Shown here in pieces: positions 30,660 to 41,750 of a DNA stretch of 64,000 nucleotides (positions within the stretch are counted from its first letter, which is position 1; each line of letters begins with the position of its first letter). The DNA is taken from assembly GCA_011037195.1 (NCBI GenBank), contig JAAEAF010014403.1, positions 124,001 through 188,000 on the forward strand, written 5' to 3'. This DNA is from Triatoma infestans. Lineage: Eukaryota; Arthropoda; Insecta; Hemiptera; Reduviidae. The notes below the pieces were generated by a model, which searched no databases, was not told the DNA's origin, and saw only the letters and a program-made list of their open reading frames with translations. Both the position numbers and the translations under genes were made by a program.

Positions 30660-30835
30660 AGTCCACACTAAACTACAACATCAGAGACATTATCCGTGGG
30701 TAGCCTGCTTCATTTTGTGGTCATCGACTGGTTTTGGGCGTTCGCCCATCTTCAGGATGCATTTTTCAGACAGTGTGACAACACAGACTTGCACAGAGCA
30801 AACTTAGTTTACACACTGACTGGTTTTTAACTAAA
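30660..30835 (-). repeat. Penelope terminal-repeat fragment with hammerhead-like block
   Basis: Reverse complement of the 37557-37687 type sequence (cagagacattatccgtgggt at the left, caagtctgtgttgtcacact on the minus strand). The hammerhead-like block is at 30721-30760; the G of GAAA is changed to A, so it is probably inactive. Confidence 0.7.
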
Positions 30836-31789
30836 ACATGAGTTTGTCAATTTGACACGATCACCATTTTTCGTTCTCTAATAGCGAGCGGTAAGAGAAA
30901 GTAATGACCATTCTAAGAACTTAGCAAATAATAACGATTTGCAGTTCCAAATTCACATATTTGTCAGGGTCAATAGAAGGAAAGAACGCACGCCTTGCCA
31001 CCACCCGGGCGGTATTATCAGCTTGCCGCGAGATTAAATACAACGACTGGTTGGGTGTAGTCCATCCCCACAGTATAGCACTCAATTTCCTCCCAGATTT
31101 AGTACAGATTTCATCAGCTCATTGTGTCACCACTGTCCGCTGATCGACACACTGTCCATCTCTAGTTAGCTGAACTTGCCGTCATGTATACATTGTAACC
31201 AAACTATAAATTGAACACTTTTGCGACCTTCCAAAGTTACTATATAAAGCTAAAGCTACCTAATTTCCTGTGCTCCAACTGCTCACTATTTGGTCATTCT
31301 CAAATTCCGATTGCCAATAGTTTTTTTCCCCACTCCTTTATTCTATTATCCATAACCGTAAATATAAATTTCCCAATTCATGGAAGATAAGTAATACTGC
31401 TAATAATTGTTAAATAGTCAATACGCCTTTTATTAGATATCCCTTAAATCCCTTAAATTTGAAAATTACAAGTTTTCATCAAATCTAAATAATCCAGATT
31501 TTCAGACCATATTTTCAATATCATCTTTCGCTCAGAGAGAGATACACGACCTTGGTCAGTGAGGCTGCTCAACTGAGTTGAGTTGCTGGGACACACAGCG
31601 TACTCATCAGTCACGAGGACGATGAAAGCAGACATTTGACGAAAATATATAAATACACATAAATATAATATGTATAGTCCTTATGTAAAAAATGCTTTAC
31701 TGTGTAGATAAAACGTTACGTTGTCATGCATGCAACATATGCATATGTGCCCTAATTTTTAAGGGGGAAAAGCGAGTCTAAGCGTATAC
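30836..31789. other. Gene-free stretch
   Basis: A 60-codon open frame at 30961-31140 shows no family I recognise. The rest is AT-rich. No repeats above background are seen. Confidence 0.4.
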
Positions 31790-31832
31790 GATACACGCCA
31801 CTATGCCTAAGAAGAGAGTACATACAGCGCCT

Positions 31833-33979
31833 TCAACCATAGATGTGATGGTTAATTATCCCCAAAGAATCTATAATTATGGACTCCCCTATACTCCCTA
31901 AATTCTCCTGATCAATGCCTACCTCCTTGAAGAAGTCTAAGGTCAACCTCGGTATGGTGCCCCTTGACCCAAACCAAAGTCCACGGACCTGAAATTCTCT
32001 TTCCCCAAATTGCTCCCTGAATTTTTCTTGGTAGTAGGGGTTACACTTTCCATAAATGGACTTCTTCTCGAGGCGAACGTTCATGGCTTGGTGCTTATCA
32101 TTGTTCTCATACCGCACTGTAGGGTCAATTATCAGTGCTTCCTTTGATCCTTTTTTGAATGCTACGATGTCGCATACCTTGTTGACCCCTCGATGTCAAT
32201 GCCATACACCTCCTCGAAACATTCATAGCCTTCGTCATTTAGAAGCTCCATCAGTGTGTGTTTTACTCGGTTGTGGCGTCGAGTGACAAGAAGCATGTTA
32301 TTTGGACAATTGCCCAGCACGTGAGCTGGTGTTTCAGACTCTCGGCCGCATTTGCGGCAGAGGGATCCAACATCTCCTGCCACCTGGTTGCCAACACCAG
32401 GAACACCACGAAGGGGAGCGTAGTTTGCGTTTAGTTTTATTGCATTGATCCACTCCGAGCCAGAAAGCAGCTGTTTGTTGACCACAAATCGGTTACCTTG
32501 CGGAGCTTCTTTAAAATGATTAACACCAATCCCCTGCCACTTGCACTTCACCCATTAATCAAATGTCCCTTCCCGAAGTATCTGCCTTATTTTCCTCACT
32601 CCAAAGTGTGCCGAGTCTCCTTCTGCAGGATCTAAATCCAGACGGCTCATACACAGCTCCTCTTCCTCTTGATAGTTGAAGACGAGCTGAAATTGAGCAT
32701 CTGGACAGCTTTTGGGGTATTGACAGATGCTGCAGTGGCGCTTCCCACTAACACCGGAGCAGTCCCAATCCTCGGTAACGGCGCGGAGCATATAGCATCG
32801 CTGTAGAAGTACTGGCAGGAAGTCCCAACATGGCCTTCACACTCCTTCTAATGATAACATCCACCCCCTCGAGAAAAGATGGAGTAAGTTTTGTCAGCGG
32901 CGCAGTCTGCAAGGGATAAGTCATGGAGGGGAAAGCGTACTGGTTAAGTTCATTCAGCTTCTGGTCGGCTTTCAGTAGGCTTGAGATGGTTAACTTATTT
33001 AAGTTATCATTAATTTTGTGGACCGCACCTTCATTGACCACCAGTTCATCCGAAAAAGAGCAATCCAGATACTTAATGGTGTCATTTTCGCCCGCTGAAT
33101 CTATATGCCCACCGTTCTCCAGGTGCAGCCTCTTTCTCTGAAGGACACCATCTTTCAATAATAGAGCTGTACTCTTTCTAGGGTTGATTGCTAGGCCTAT
33201 TCCCTCATTGCTGTTTGGACCTCACCGACCGCTCTCTCCGCTGCCTTCTCATTACGGGCTATAATAGCCTGATCATCGGCAAAACCTGTCAAAATAAGAG
33301 GAATCCGCCCCTCATAAAGTCTGTAGCCCAGTTGATTCGCTGCTCGGGGATCATATATTTCGTTATACATGTGATCTACTGTTGCATTCATAAGAGTTGT
33401 GGACAGAGGTCCGCCCTGAGGCACTCCCCTTCGTACGGCAATGGCGTTCGTTTTAACAGCTCCTGTACATACTCTTATAAAGTTATTCTCCACAAAGGAC
33501 ATAATGGTTTTACTCAGGTCTTCTGAAACTCCTTTGGCTTTCAAAGTCAGGGCAATGTGTTTGTGGCCGACATTGTCACGTCAAGGAACGCTACTGCTTC
33601 CTCTCGTTTGTTCTTCTTGGCATCACTTAGAACTGCATCTATCAGTCGTGCATTAACATGGCAGCCTGGGAGACCTTTGACGAATCCTCTCTGACTGCTA
33701 TGAAATGAAATTTGCTGTCTCAGTTCGCTGTCAAGTACCTTTTCTAAGATACGTCTGAGTATGGAATATATTGTGATGGGCCTCCATGAAGTTATATCCG
33801 AAGCTGCTCCTTTGCCTTTATATAAGAGAACAGTTCTTCCCTCTCGAAGGGGCTCAGGTATATGGCCGGTTCTTAATATTATCTCGAATATGGCTTTGAT
33901 AATATGTGAAATATCAAGTGCTTTAACACTCCGAATGAGATCACCATCAGGCACTGGAGAGGTATCCATCGATATTGAC
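31833..33979 (-). pseudogene. R2-type LINE: RT, CCHC knuckle and restriction-like endonuclease
   Basis: Minus strand: the PDG block (TSPVPDGD) and ITSWRPITIYSILRRILEKV, QRGFVKG and AFLDV (motif A, changed after it); in the next frame RRGVPQGGPLSTTLMN (B) and GFADDQAIIA (C). Then come thumb words, LCRKCGRESETPAHVLGNC (C-x2-C...H...C) and the endonuclease: CDIVAFKKGSKEALIIDPT, with Asp and the following D-P-T, then the Y...K...Y region. The order RT-CCHC-RLE defines the R2 supergroup; the endonuclease nicks DNA to prime copying. Frame changes lie near 33545, 33180, 32790, 32553 and 32160. Confidence 0.87.
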
Positions 33980-34601
33980 AGTAGGGTAGTTAGGGGGTTT
34001 CTGGGCCAGGGACTATGATCTCTCTGACGTCATCATCCAAATCGATGGCCAATAAATTACAAATTATATATTAAATTATAAATATGAGCCTAATTTAAGA
34101 ACTCATCCAAATCAATGAGCCTAACTTAAAGATGACGTCATCACATCATTCAATTCGAAGACGATTAAATTACAAATAAATTATATATATATTAAATATA
34201 AATTAAATTATAAATAATTAAATTATAAATATAAATAAATTATAAATAATTAAATAAAATGAAATAAAAAAGTTGATTTTCCTGGAATCGAACCTTAATT
34301 GTTGAGTTAGAAGTCGGTGATGCAGCCCACTAGACCAAAGCGGTCACTTAGTTCACACCAGTAAATTATTATATATAAGTATGTTGCCCCCCAGGAAAAT
34401 AAAACAAGGTAGTTTAACATTTATTTCATTATAGGGGCATTTAACATATCTTTTAATAATTGATATATCTTAAACGTTATTAGCAGTGGGTGGGGGAAAC
34501 AAAAAATAACATTTCTTTAATAATGTATATGGGTGTTATTTAACACCATGATATATAGCAAAAACTAATTATGTGAGAATAAGACGAAAATAATATAAAT
34601 T
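33980..34601 (+). repeat. Left arm, terminal inverted repeat of the palindromic element
   Basis: It begins agtagggtagttaggggg, has cgtca words near 34030 and 34140, a tRNA-like segment, and ends gacgaaaataatataaatt, where the Penelope element begins. The inverse lies at 41139-41750. Confidence 0.9.
34277..34347 (-). other. tRNA-like sequence in the left arm
   Basis: On the minus strand an A-box word tggtctagtgg (34327-34337) and a perfect B-box ggttcgattcc (34284-34294) stand at tRNA-like distance. Stems other than the D-arm do not pair well, so it is not a normal tRNA. Pol III promoter function is possible. Confidence 0.5.
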
Positions 34602-34680
34602 AAAGCCAATACAATACTAAAGCCAATAATACAATATTACAGCCAATATTTACTTCAACAAACAATGTCTTAGTCGCTAG

Positions 34681-36939
34681 GTTACACCTAAATACGCTAC
34701 CATCAACATAAAAGCTACCACACCCGCAGCACGAAAAACAATTATCCAAGCACAGAAAATCTGGATTAAAAACGAAATACGTACACTTTACCAAAAAAAG
34801 GAAAAACTAAACAGACAGCTGAAAGACACACACATTGAACTTGCCAATCAATACCCTAGTTCAATCTTTAATCATTACTACAACCAGATAAGTGACAAAC
34901 TTACGAAACAAATGGAACGTAAATACAAAACACTAAACAAAAAACTCGACAACCTCCAAAAATCACAGAACACTCAATACAAAAAACAACAAACCCAGGC
35001 ATTCCACCCACGAACTGTAAACCTCACAAACATTACGTTTACACCAATCGAAACCGAACTTCTAGACAAGGGACTTAAATACAATCTCAAGAGCACGAAC
35101 CACACCAAGAACATTGAACAACTTGCCATTGACACTGAACTTGCGATAACTTTACTACCACACGGTGAACAGGAACACGCTCGCCATATCGCCGCAAACA
35201 TAATAAAAGACTTACAGAAACAACAAACGCACAGTAACACAGACGGACAAGAAGAAAGAACTGCCGGTAGAATACGGAAAAAACTCAAAGATAATAACCT
35301 TATAATCACAAAAGCCGACAAAGGGAACAGCACGGTAATAATGACACACGACGACTACGTAAACAAAACCCTAGAATTCATAAACAACAATACATATACA
35401 CAACTCAAAAAGGACCCAACAAAAAACTTCCAACAACAAGTAAAAACTGCTATAAAGAACGCAACACTAGTAATACCACCCCGCGAAGCCTTCAAATATA
35501 CTTGCATGAACCCCGCAGCACCCATTCTAAATGCACTCCCAAAAATACACAAACCCAATATTCCCATCAGACCCGTCGTAAACTACACAACGGCACCAGC
35601 ATACAAGTTGACACAGCATCTGGCAGCGGTAATAAAAAACAAAGTAAAACTGAATGACACTTACAATATAAGAAACACACAACACCTAATCCAGTTAACA
35701 GAAAATATAAAACTCACCCCCAATTCCCGTTTGCTGTCCCTTGACATTACCAACCTATACACCTCCATACCAATCACGGACACACTGGACTTAATGAAAC
35801 AGAAGTTGGAACGAGAAGAATCCATGCAATTCGTCCGCCAACTCACGAACTTGGTACAAACCACAACGACACAAAACTACTTTAGATTTAACAACAAGTT
35901 CTACCTCGCTACCGACGGACTGGGAATGGGGCACCCCACATCGGCCATACTATCAGAAATATTTATACAAAACATGGAGGAAACTTACGTACCCAAACTG
36001 AAAGAGGAGTTCGGCGTAACGTTTTATGCACGATACGTGGACGATTTATTCCTCATATTGCAAAACGACATAGACGTAGACAAAATAGTACAGTACCTTA
36101 ACAACATAAACAAGAAAATAAAATTCACATACGAAAAAGAAACGAACAACACCCTCAACTTCTTGGACATGAAACTCACAAGAACCGACCATAAAATAGA
36201 GTACGGAATATACAGAAAAGCAACTACATCGGATGCTATCATACCGCACAATTCCAACCACCCCACCCAACACAAACTAGCTGCACTTAGACACCTAACG
36301 AACAGACTTAAATACACACCCCTCACACCCGCGAACCACACACAAGAATTGCAGACAATCTACAAAATAGCTGAAAACAATGGGTACAATACAAACATCG
36401 TTAATAAACTCCTCAAAAACGAACCACACCACCGAAATAGGACTGACAAAAAAACAGCAGACAAATTCGCCACATTCACATATATTGGAAGCCACACGTA
36501 CAAACTCACAAATTTTTTCAAAAAACTGGGCATTAAGACATCCTTCCGGACAAACAACAAATTAGGCAAAAAACTCCGCACTCGTACCGAGTTCACTGAC
36601 GTGTATGACAGCAGTGGGGTCTACGAGTTGAAGTGCCCGGACTGTGACAACATTTACGTGGGGCAGACCGGCAGAAAAATCAAGGAACGATTTACCGAAC
36701 ACATCAGATCATACAAATACAACAAAGTTGACTCAAATTACGCCAATCACCTAAAAACTAACAAACACAAACCCGATGACATAACGACCACGATGAAACT
36801 AATACACTCTGGCCACAAAGGACGACGACTTGACATAGTAGAACAACTCGAAATATATAAACGAAAAACACAAAACTTAATAAATGAACAGACAAAATTT
36901 GCTAGTGAACCATTATTCAGAACACTCTTCCCACAATAG
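34681..36939 (+). CDS. Penelope-like reverse transcriptase with GIY-YIG endonuclease
   Basis: The frame is open from 34681; the first ATG is 34912 (675 aa), but residues before it look coding (coiled, basic), so the true start is probably lost by truncation. From the ATG: a VNLTNITFTPIE segment typical of PLEs near residue 37, LKYNLKS, KADKGNSTV, LPKIHKP, LSLDITNLYTSIP (motif A), GLGMGHPTSAILSE (B), YARYVDDLFLI (C, Y-V-D-D). At the C-terminus comes the nuclease GVYELKCPDCDNIYVGQTGR, with the following Arg and NHLKTNKH. No stop or shift is visible over more than 2 kb, so it is relatively young. Confidence 0.94.
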   Translation, partial: VTPKYATINIKATTPAARKTIIQAQKIWIKNEIRTLYQKKEKLNRQLKDTHIELANQYPSSIFNHYYNQISDKLTKQMERKYKTLNKKLDNLQKSQNTQYKKQQTQAFHPRTVNLTNITFTPIETELLDKGLKYNLKSTNHTKNIEQLAIDTELAITLLPHGEQEHARHIAANIIKDLQKQQTHSNTDGQEERTAGRIRKKLKDNNLIITKADKGNSTVIMTHDDYVNKTLEFINNNTYTQLKKDPTKNFQQQVKTAIKNATLVIPPREAFKYTCMNPAAPILNALPKIHKPNIPIRPVVNYTTAPAYKLTQHLAAVIKNKVKLNDTYNIRNTQHLIQLTENIKLTPNSRLLSLDITNLYTSIPITDTLDLMKQKLEREESMQFVRQLTNLVQTTTTQNYFRFNNKFYLATDGLGMGHPTSAILSEIFIQNMEETYVPKLKEEFGVTFYARYVDDLFLILQNDIDVDKIVQYLNNINKKIKFTYEKETNNTLNFLDMKLTRTDHKIEYGIYRKATTSDAIIPHNSNHPTQHKLAALRHLTNRLKYTPLTPANHTQELQTIYKIAENNGYNTNIVNKLLKNEPHHRNRTDKKTADKFATFTYIGSHTYKLTNFFKKLGIKTSFRTNNKLGKKLRTRTEFTDVYDSSGVYELKCPDCDNIYVGQTGRKIKERFTEHIRSYKYNKVDSNYANHLKTNKHKPDDITTTMKLIHSGHKGRRLDIVEQLEIYKRKTQNLINEQTKFASEPLFRTLFPQ

Positions 36940-37556
36940 CAACAGAAACACAATTACACACGCAACAAATAGTTCTTAAATAGATTTTAAGGTTAGGTTT
37001 AGTTTTAAATCTACTATGTACATATAACTTTACTAGTTTAGATATATATATATTTAAAAAAAAAATTGCGTATTTGGATGATGTATGTGAGTGATGATGT
37101 GACATGGTTTGTGGGATGCATAATAAAAAACTTAATTATATAAGAAAACATAATTAGGTATACATGCTTGCTAGCATGTGAGGGTGCGTGAAAAAGAGAA
37201 AGAATGACTGGAATTTCTTAATTCTTTGGAACTGGAAAACTTAACTTAATTATATAAAAAATCGTCCAGTTTTAAACGAATGAATGAATTTTAAAAATGT
37301 TAGTTTAATCGTTGTTTAATTTTATTTAGATTTATTTTGTGTATCTTATTTTTTATTTTTTGTATATTCTTAATATTTTGGTTAGTTAATTGTGAAATAA
37401 GTCTTCCTCCAACAACAGAGTTTAAAGATTAGACCCCCGCGTCCACTGTAAGAAAAGAATTTGCCCTTTAACAACCCAAACACGTGTTTTCCCACCCATC
37501 TGGCCACATCCCTTTACCTAGTTTAAGAGTTTAGTATTTAAGAATACACCTCAGTT

Positions 37557-37687
37557 AGTGTGAAACTAAGTCTCTGTACGAGTCTGTGTTGGCACACTGT
37601 CTGAAGAACGCATCCTGAAGATGGGCGAACGCCCGAAACCGGTCGATGACCACAAAATGAAGCAGGCTACCACGGAAAATGTCTCTG
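37557..37687 (+). repeat. Penelope terminal repeat (reference copy)
   Basis: gtgtgaaactaagtctctgt at the left and gctaccacggaaaatgtctc at the right. Other copies are at 2066-2316, 10290-10420, 30660-30835 and 48318-48475. It directly precedes the insertion junction. Confidence 0.8.
37611..37648 (+). ncRNA. Hammerhead-ribozyme-like motif, type I with minimal stem III
   Basis: Stem I catc (37611-37614) pairs with gatg (37645-37648). The core ctgaaga (37615-37621) is followed by one extra t, then stem-loop II gggc-gaac-gccc, then gaaa (37635-37638). The self-complementary accggt serves as a two- to three-pair stem III, with C37644 as the cleavage base. Penelope-like elements are known to carry such hammerheads with tiny stem III that act best as dimers. 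The extra t between core and stem II is unusual. Confidence 0.65.
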
Positions 37688-37688
37688 A

Positions 37689-40600
37689 AAATTGGACATG
37701 CTTTAGCATTATTAAACAACATCTTAGACAATTAATGGGGTCAAAATAAAACAAATTGGACATGCTTTAGCATTATTAAACAACATCTTAGACAATTAAT
37801 GGGGTCAAAATAAAACAAATTGGCATCTCTAAAAAACACAACATCTTAGACACAAAATAATATAAAAAAACGTTATAGGGCAAACCAATGGGCAATAAGG
37901 TACAAATGAAACAAGTATATTAGACATCTCTCTAAAAAAAAAAAAACAACATCTTAGACATAAAATAATATTAAATGCGGGTAAATTATGTGGGAATATT
38001 AATTGGCAGTGGAGGATGATATATTAATCCATTTAACCTCTAAGGTGGAAAGATTGAGCTCTTCACCACATCGCCATAATGCACACCGTTGGGAGGTTTG
38101 AAATGAAAATACTTCTCAATTAAAACCAATATTTGTTTAAACTGCAATATAAACTTGCAACTAAATCTACATTAATATATAAAGTGTAAAACATACCCCC
38201 ACTCCCTGGCAATGTAGTAAGGTGGCTAACTCAGGACTAAACTTGTACGTTTGACTATGTTCTTCTAGCGGCTTAGCTAGGTTGAAGAGTTAATGAACAT
38301 TACCCCCCACTAATATGTTTAAATGAGGTCATCAATTAACAAACGCCCATAAAACAGAATCACCCCGCTAATGAGATCACCATTGAAGTACAAAGCTAAA
38401 TAATAAACTGTCTTGGGGTCTGATAAAAAGAATGACTCATTATACTGTGATAATAGAATTATAATAAATTTTGCAATAAAAGAATGACTCATTATAATAA
38501 TTTATTTGGTATTACTTAACACCATTTAGACAAAATATATTAAACATTATACTAGCAATAAGAATGAGTAAACTATCACATAATGGAGAAAAATAGACAA
38601 GTTAATTGACACCATTTTAGACACGCAAAATGTTGATACAATTATGACAGGGGGAATCGTGGCCTGTAAACGTCATTATGTTAAATTATTGATGTAATAT
38701 TAAACATTGCATAAACTAATAAAAGTAAGGTAAAAAAATCAACAAAGGAAGTGACTTTGCACATATAGATGCAATATAAGTTCACATAGTCGATGTAATT
38801 ATTTTTGACAAACAACATCTTTTTTTAAAATGTTTTATATTTGCCATGCATACATACACAAAAACATAACTTTTACACAAATACTAATACTTAAACATAA
38901 CTTTACATAAATACATAAAACAGAACTTAAACTGAACTTTTACATACAAACACACACACAAATACATAAAACAGAACTTTGCACACACAAATACATAAAC
39001 AGAACTTAAACTGAACTTTTACATACAAACACACACACAAATACATAAAACAGAACTTTACACACACAAAAATACATAAAACAGAACAATACAGAAACAG
39101 AAAAATACAGCAAAAGTATTAAAACATAAAACCATACTAGTTTTAAAACAAACTAGTATTAAACAAAAAAAACAGAACAATGCAGAAAAAGTATTAAAAC
39201 ATAAAAAAACAAAAAAACATGAAAAACATACTAGTTTTAAAACAAACTAGTATTAAACAAAAAACAGAACAATACAGAAAAAGTATTAAAACATAAAACC
39301 ATACTAGTTTTAAACAAACTAATATTAAACAAAAAAGTAAAAAATACAAAAACATGCAAGTATTAAACAAAAAAAACAGTGCAACAATTTCCAACTTGAG
39401 AAGCAATGGGATATGGTTTATAGAGTTTATAAATAGTTGATTGGGATTGTTTTCTAGCAGCTTCCTTAATATATTCTTAGACATTAAAAAAATCCATCGT
39501 CCTATGCACTTCCCCACCTCCATTATGTGGTATAGTGATGTTTATAGGGTACGTTTAAGCATTCATATTACCTTTTCTCACATATTCACTAAATGCCATG
39601 TAATTACATCAATAGAGGTGTTTATTCAATCACCATGAGCTATTATTTAAACTAACACCAACTTAAAAGATATGTAAAATTTAACTCAGCCTACCCAATC
39701 TTAATATTTCTGCATGTTTAAAATGTTAGGTTAAGTAATTGTATCAAAAAATGTTTATTTAATAGTTTGTTAGACTTCGGGTTTTTAACATACCTGTGAC
39801 GTTTATGACCTATCAATTAAGCTGTTTATTTTTTCCAACACAAAGATGTGACTCACACGTTGTTAATATATGTTATAAATTGTTTTCGTAATTACATTAA
39901 TATTTTGTGTGGGAGTTTTTATTACCTTATTCAATCATCATTAGTTTTTAACTCAATGCTATTATATATAACGTTTTAGTTTAAAATGTAACACCAACTT
40001 AAAAGATATGTAAAATTAACTGTTTATTTTTACCCCCCACCATAATCACCAATGTCTTAAGATGTTTTAAATAAACCAATTGTTTTACTTCTAATATATA
40101 TAACATTTAAACACACATGTTCTATAATTATATCAATAGAGGTGTTTGTATAAGGTGTCATTTTTTTTTTAAAACGATATTAATATATGCCGTCCCCCCA
40201 CAACCAATTAATATTCTCACATAATTACATTCTTTTTTATGTTTAAGACGTTTTACTTCTAATATATATAACATTTAAACACACATAGAGGTTGCAAGGT
40301 GTCATTTTATTGAAAATGATGTTAATATATGCTGCCCAACCAATAGTTTACTTTGTGTTCTTACTGTAATCGCAAATGTCTTAAGATGTTTCATTTTTCG
40401 CCTCACATATTTGTCATTAGTTTATACCTCAATTGCTATATATAATGATTATTTTGCTGTTTTTTTTAAATATACCATTTGTATTATCTCAATAAGTTTG
40501 CTATTTATAATGAATATTGTGTTTTTAGATATGGCAATTTTTACTTGTTTTACCTTATGTCATATAATTACATTCTTTTTTTTATTTTTATGTCTTAAGA

Positions 40601-41138
40601 TGTTTTGAATAAACCATTTGTTTTATTTATACCTCAATTAGTTTGCAATATATAATGAATATTGTGTTTTAGATATGTCAATTTTTACTTGGTTTATTGC
40701 CACATATTCGCCATTAGTTTGCAACTGTTTTAACATTTTTATGTCTTAAGATGAATAATAAATACATTAATATGTTTTATTTTCACTCACATAGTTTGCT
40801 TGTTGTTTTGTAACTTATTTATGTCTTAAGATGTTGTCTAATATTCCATTTTTTTTTCACCCCTTACCCATATAACGTTCTAATATTATTTTAAGATGTT
40901 ATGTTTTTTGTCACATATTCGCCATTAGTTTAACATTTACTTAAGATGAATAATAAATACATTAATATGTCGTTCTAATATTATTTGTGGCTAAGATTTT
41001 TTTGGATACATCAATTTTATGTCTTAAGATGGATAATAAATACATTAATATGTCAATTTGTTTTATTTTACCATTAGTTTGCAACTGTTTTAACATTTTT
41101 ATGCCTTAAGATGTTGTTTAATACATTAATATGCCAAT
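37689..41138. repeat. AT-rich interior of the palindromic element
   Basis: It begins with a tandem duplication of 64 bp (37689-37752 and 37753-37816), starting exactly at the Penelope junction. Words such as aacatcttag on the left and cttaagatgtt on the right recur in inverse orientation. The part near 37975 (attatgtgggaatattaatt) is the inverse of one near 40220. A CA/TA-rich tandem array fills about 38850-39390 (units with acataaaacagaactt, actagttttaaaac). No coding thread. Confidence 0.7.
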
Positions 41139-41750
41139 TTATATTATTTTCGTCTTATTCTCACATAATTAGTTTTTGCTATATATCATGGTGTTAAATA
41201 ACACCCATATACATTATTAAAGAAATGTTATTTTTTGTTTCCCCCACCCACTGCTAATAACGTTTAAGATGTATCAATTATTAAAAGATATGTTAAATGC
41301 CCCTATAATGAAATAAATGTTAAACTACCTTGTTTTATTTTCCTGGGGGGCAACATACTTATATATAATAATTTACTAGTGTGAACTAAGTGACCGCTTT
41401 GGTCTAGTGGGCTGCATCACCGACTTCTAACTCAACAATTAAGGTTCGATTCCAGGAAAATCAACTTTTTTATTTCATTTTATTTAATTATTTATAATTT
41501 ATTTATATTTATAATTTAATTATTTATAATTTAATTTATATTTAATATATAATTTATTTGTAATTTAATCGTCTTCGAATTGAATGATGTGATGACGTCA
41601 TCTTTAATTAGGCTCATTGATTTGGATGAGTTCTTAAATTAGGCTCATATTTATAATTTATATATAATTTGTAATTATTGGCCATCGATTTGGATGATGA
41701 CGTCAGAGAGATCATAGCCCCTGGCCCAGAAACCCCCTAACTATCCTACT
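41139..41750 (-). repeat. Right arm, terminal inverted repeat of the palindromic element
   Basis: Inverse of 33980-34601. It includes tggtgttaaataacaccc, the tRNA-like segment, cgtca words and the final aaccccctaactatcctact. Confidence 0.9.
41391..41460 (+). other. tRNA-like sequence in the right arm
   Basis: A-box tggtctagtgg (41400-41410) and B-box ggttcgattcc (41443-41453), same as in the left arm, pointing outward. Anticodon and T stems are poor. Confidence 0.5.

Larger units (their letters stand above)
34602..37688 (+). mobile_element. Penelope-like retroelement (GIY-YIG type), 5' truncated
   Basis: Inserted in the left arm of the palindromic element. The word aaatt stands at both borders (34597-34601 and 37689-37693), and the right arm shows the unbroken sequence. 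It begins with imperfect aaagccaata repeats, then one long ORF, and ends with a terminal repeat that includes a hammerhead-like sequence. No upstream terminal repeat is present, as expected of a 5'-truncated copy. Confidence 0.88.
33980..41750. mobile_element. 7.77-kb palindromic (foldback-like) element with AG...CT ends
   Basis: Long inverted arms: 33980-34601 is the inverse of 41139-41750 (about 620 bp, high identity). The similarity goes on beyond the Penelope insertion (37689 onward against DNA left of 41139), so the arms are longer still. Ends are AGTAGG...CCTACT. Flanks attgac (33974-33979) and attgct (41751-41756) agree in the first four of six bases. The interior is AT-rich and encodes nothing of its own. 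It sits in the R2-type ORF just before the PDG motif. AG...CT ends and 6-bp flanks recall Polintons; relation unproven. Confidence 0.8.

Noticed and set aside
32056..34018. Plus-strand frames over 31.8-34.0 kb
   Set aside because: The minus strand carries a consistent R2-type thread with CCHC and endonuclease words; the + frames are shadows.
34277..34347. Real tRNA gene in the palindromic arms
   Set aside because: A and B boxes are good, but anticodon, T and acceptor stems do not pair, so it is called tRNA-like only.
34974..37105. Minus-strand open frames opposite the Penelope RT
   Set aside because: They are created by the A-rich coding strand (T-rich complement gives Phe/Leu/Cys-rich frames) and have no domain.
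37689..41138. CRISPR-like array from the regularly recurring cttaagatgtt words
   Set aside because: Spacing is irregular, both orientations occur, and the setting is eukaryotic; these are internal repeats of a palindromic element.
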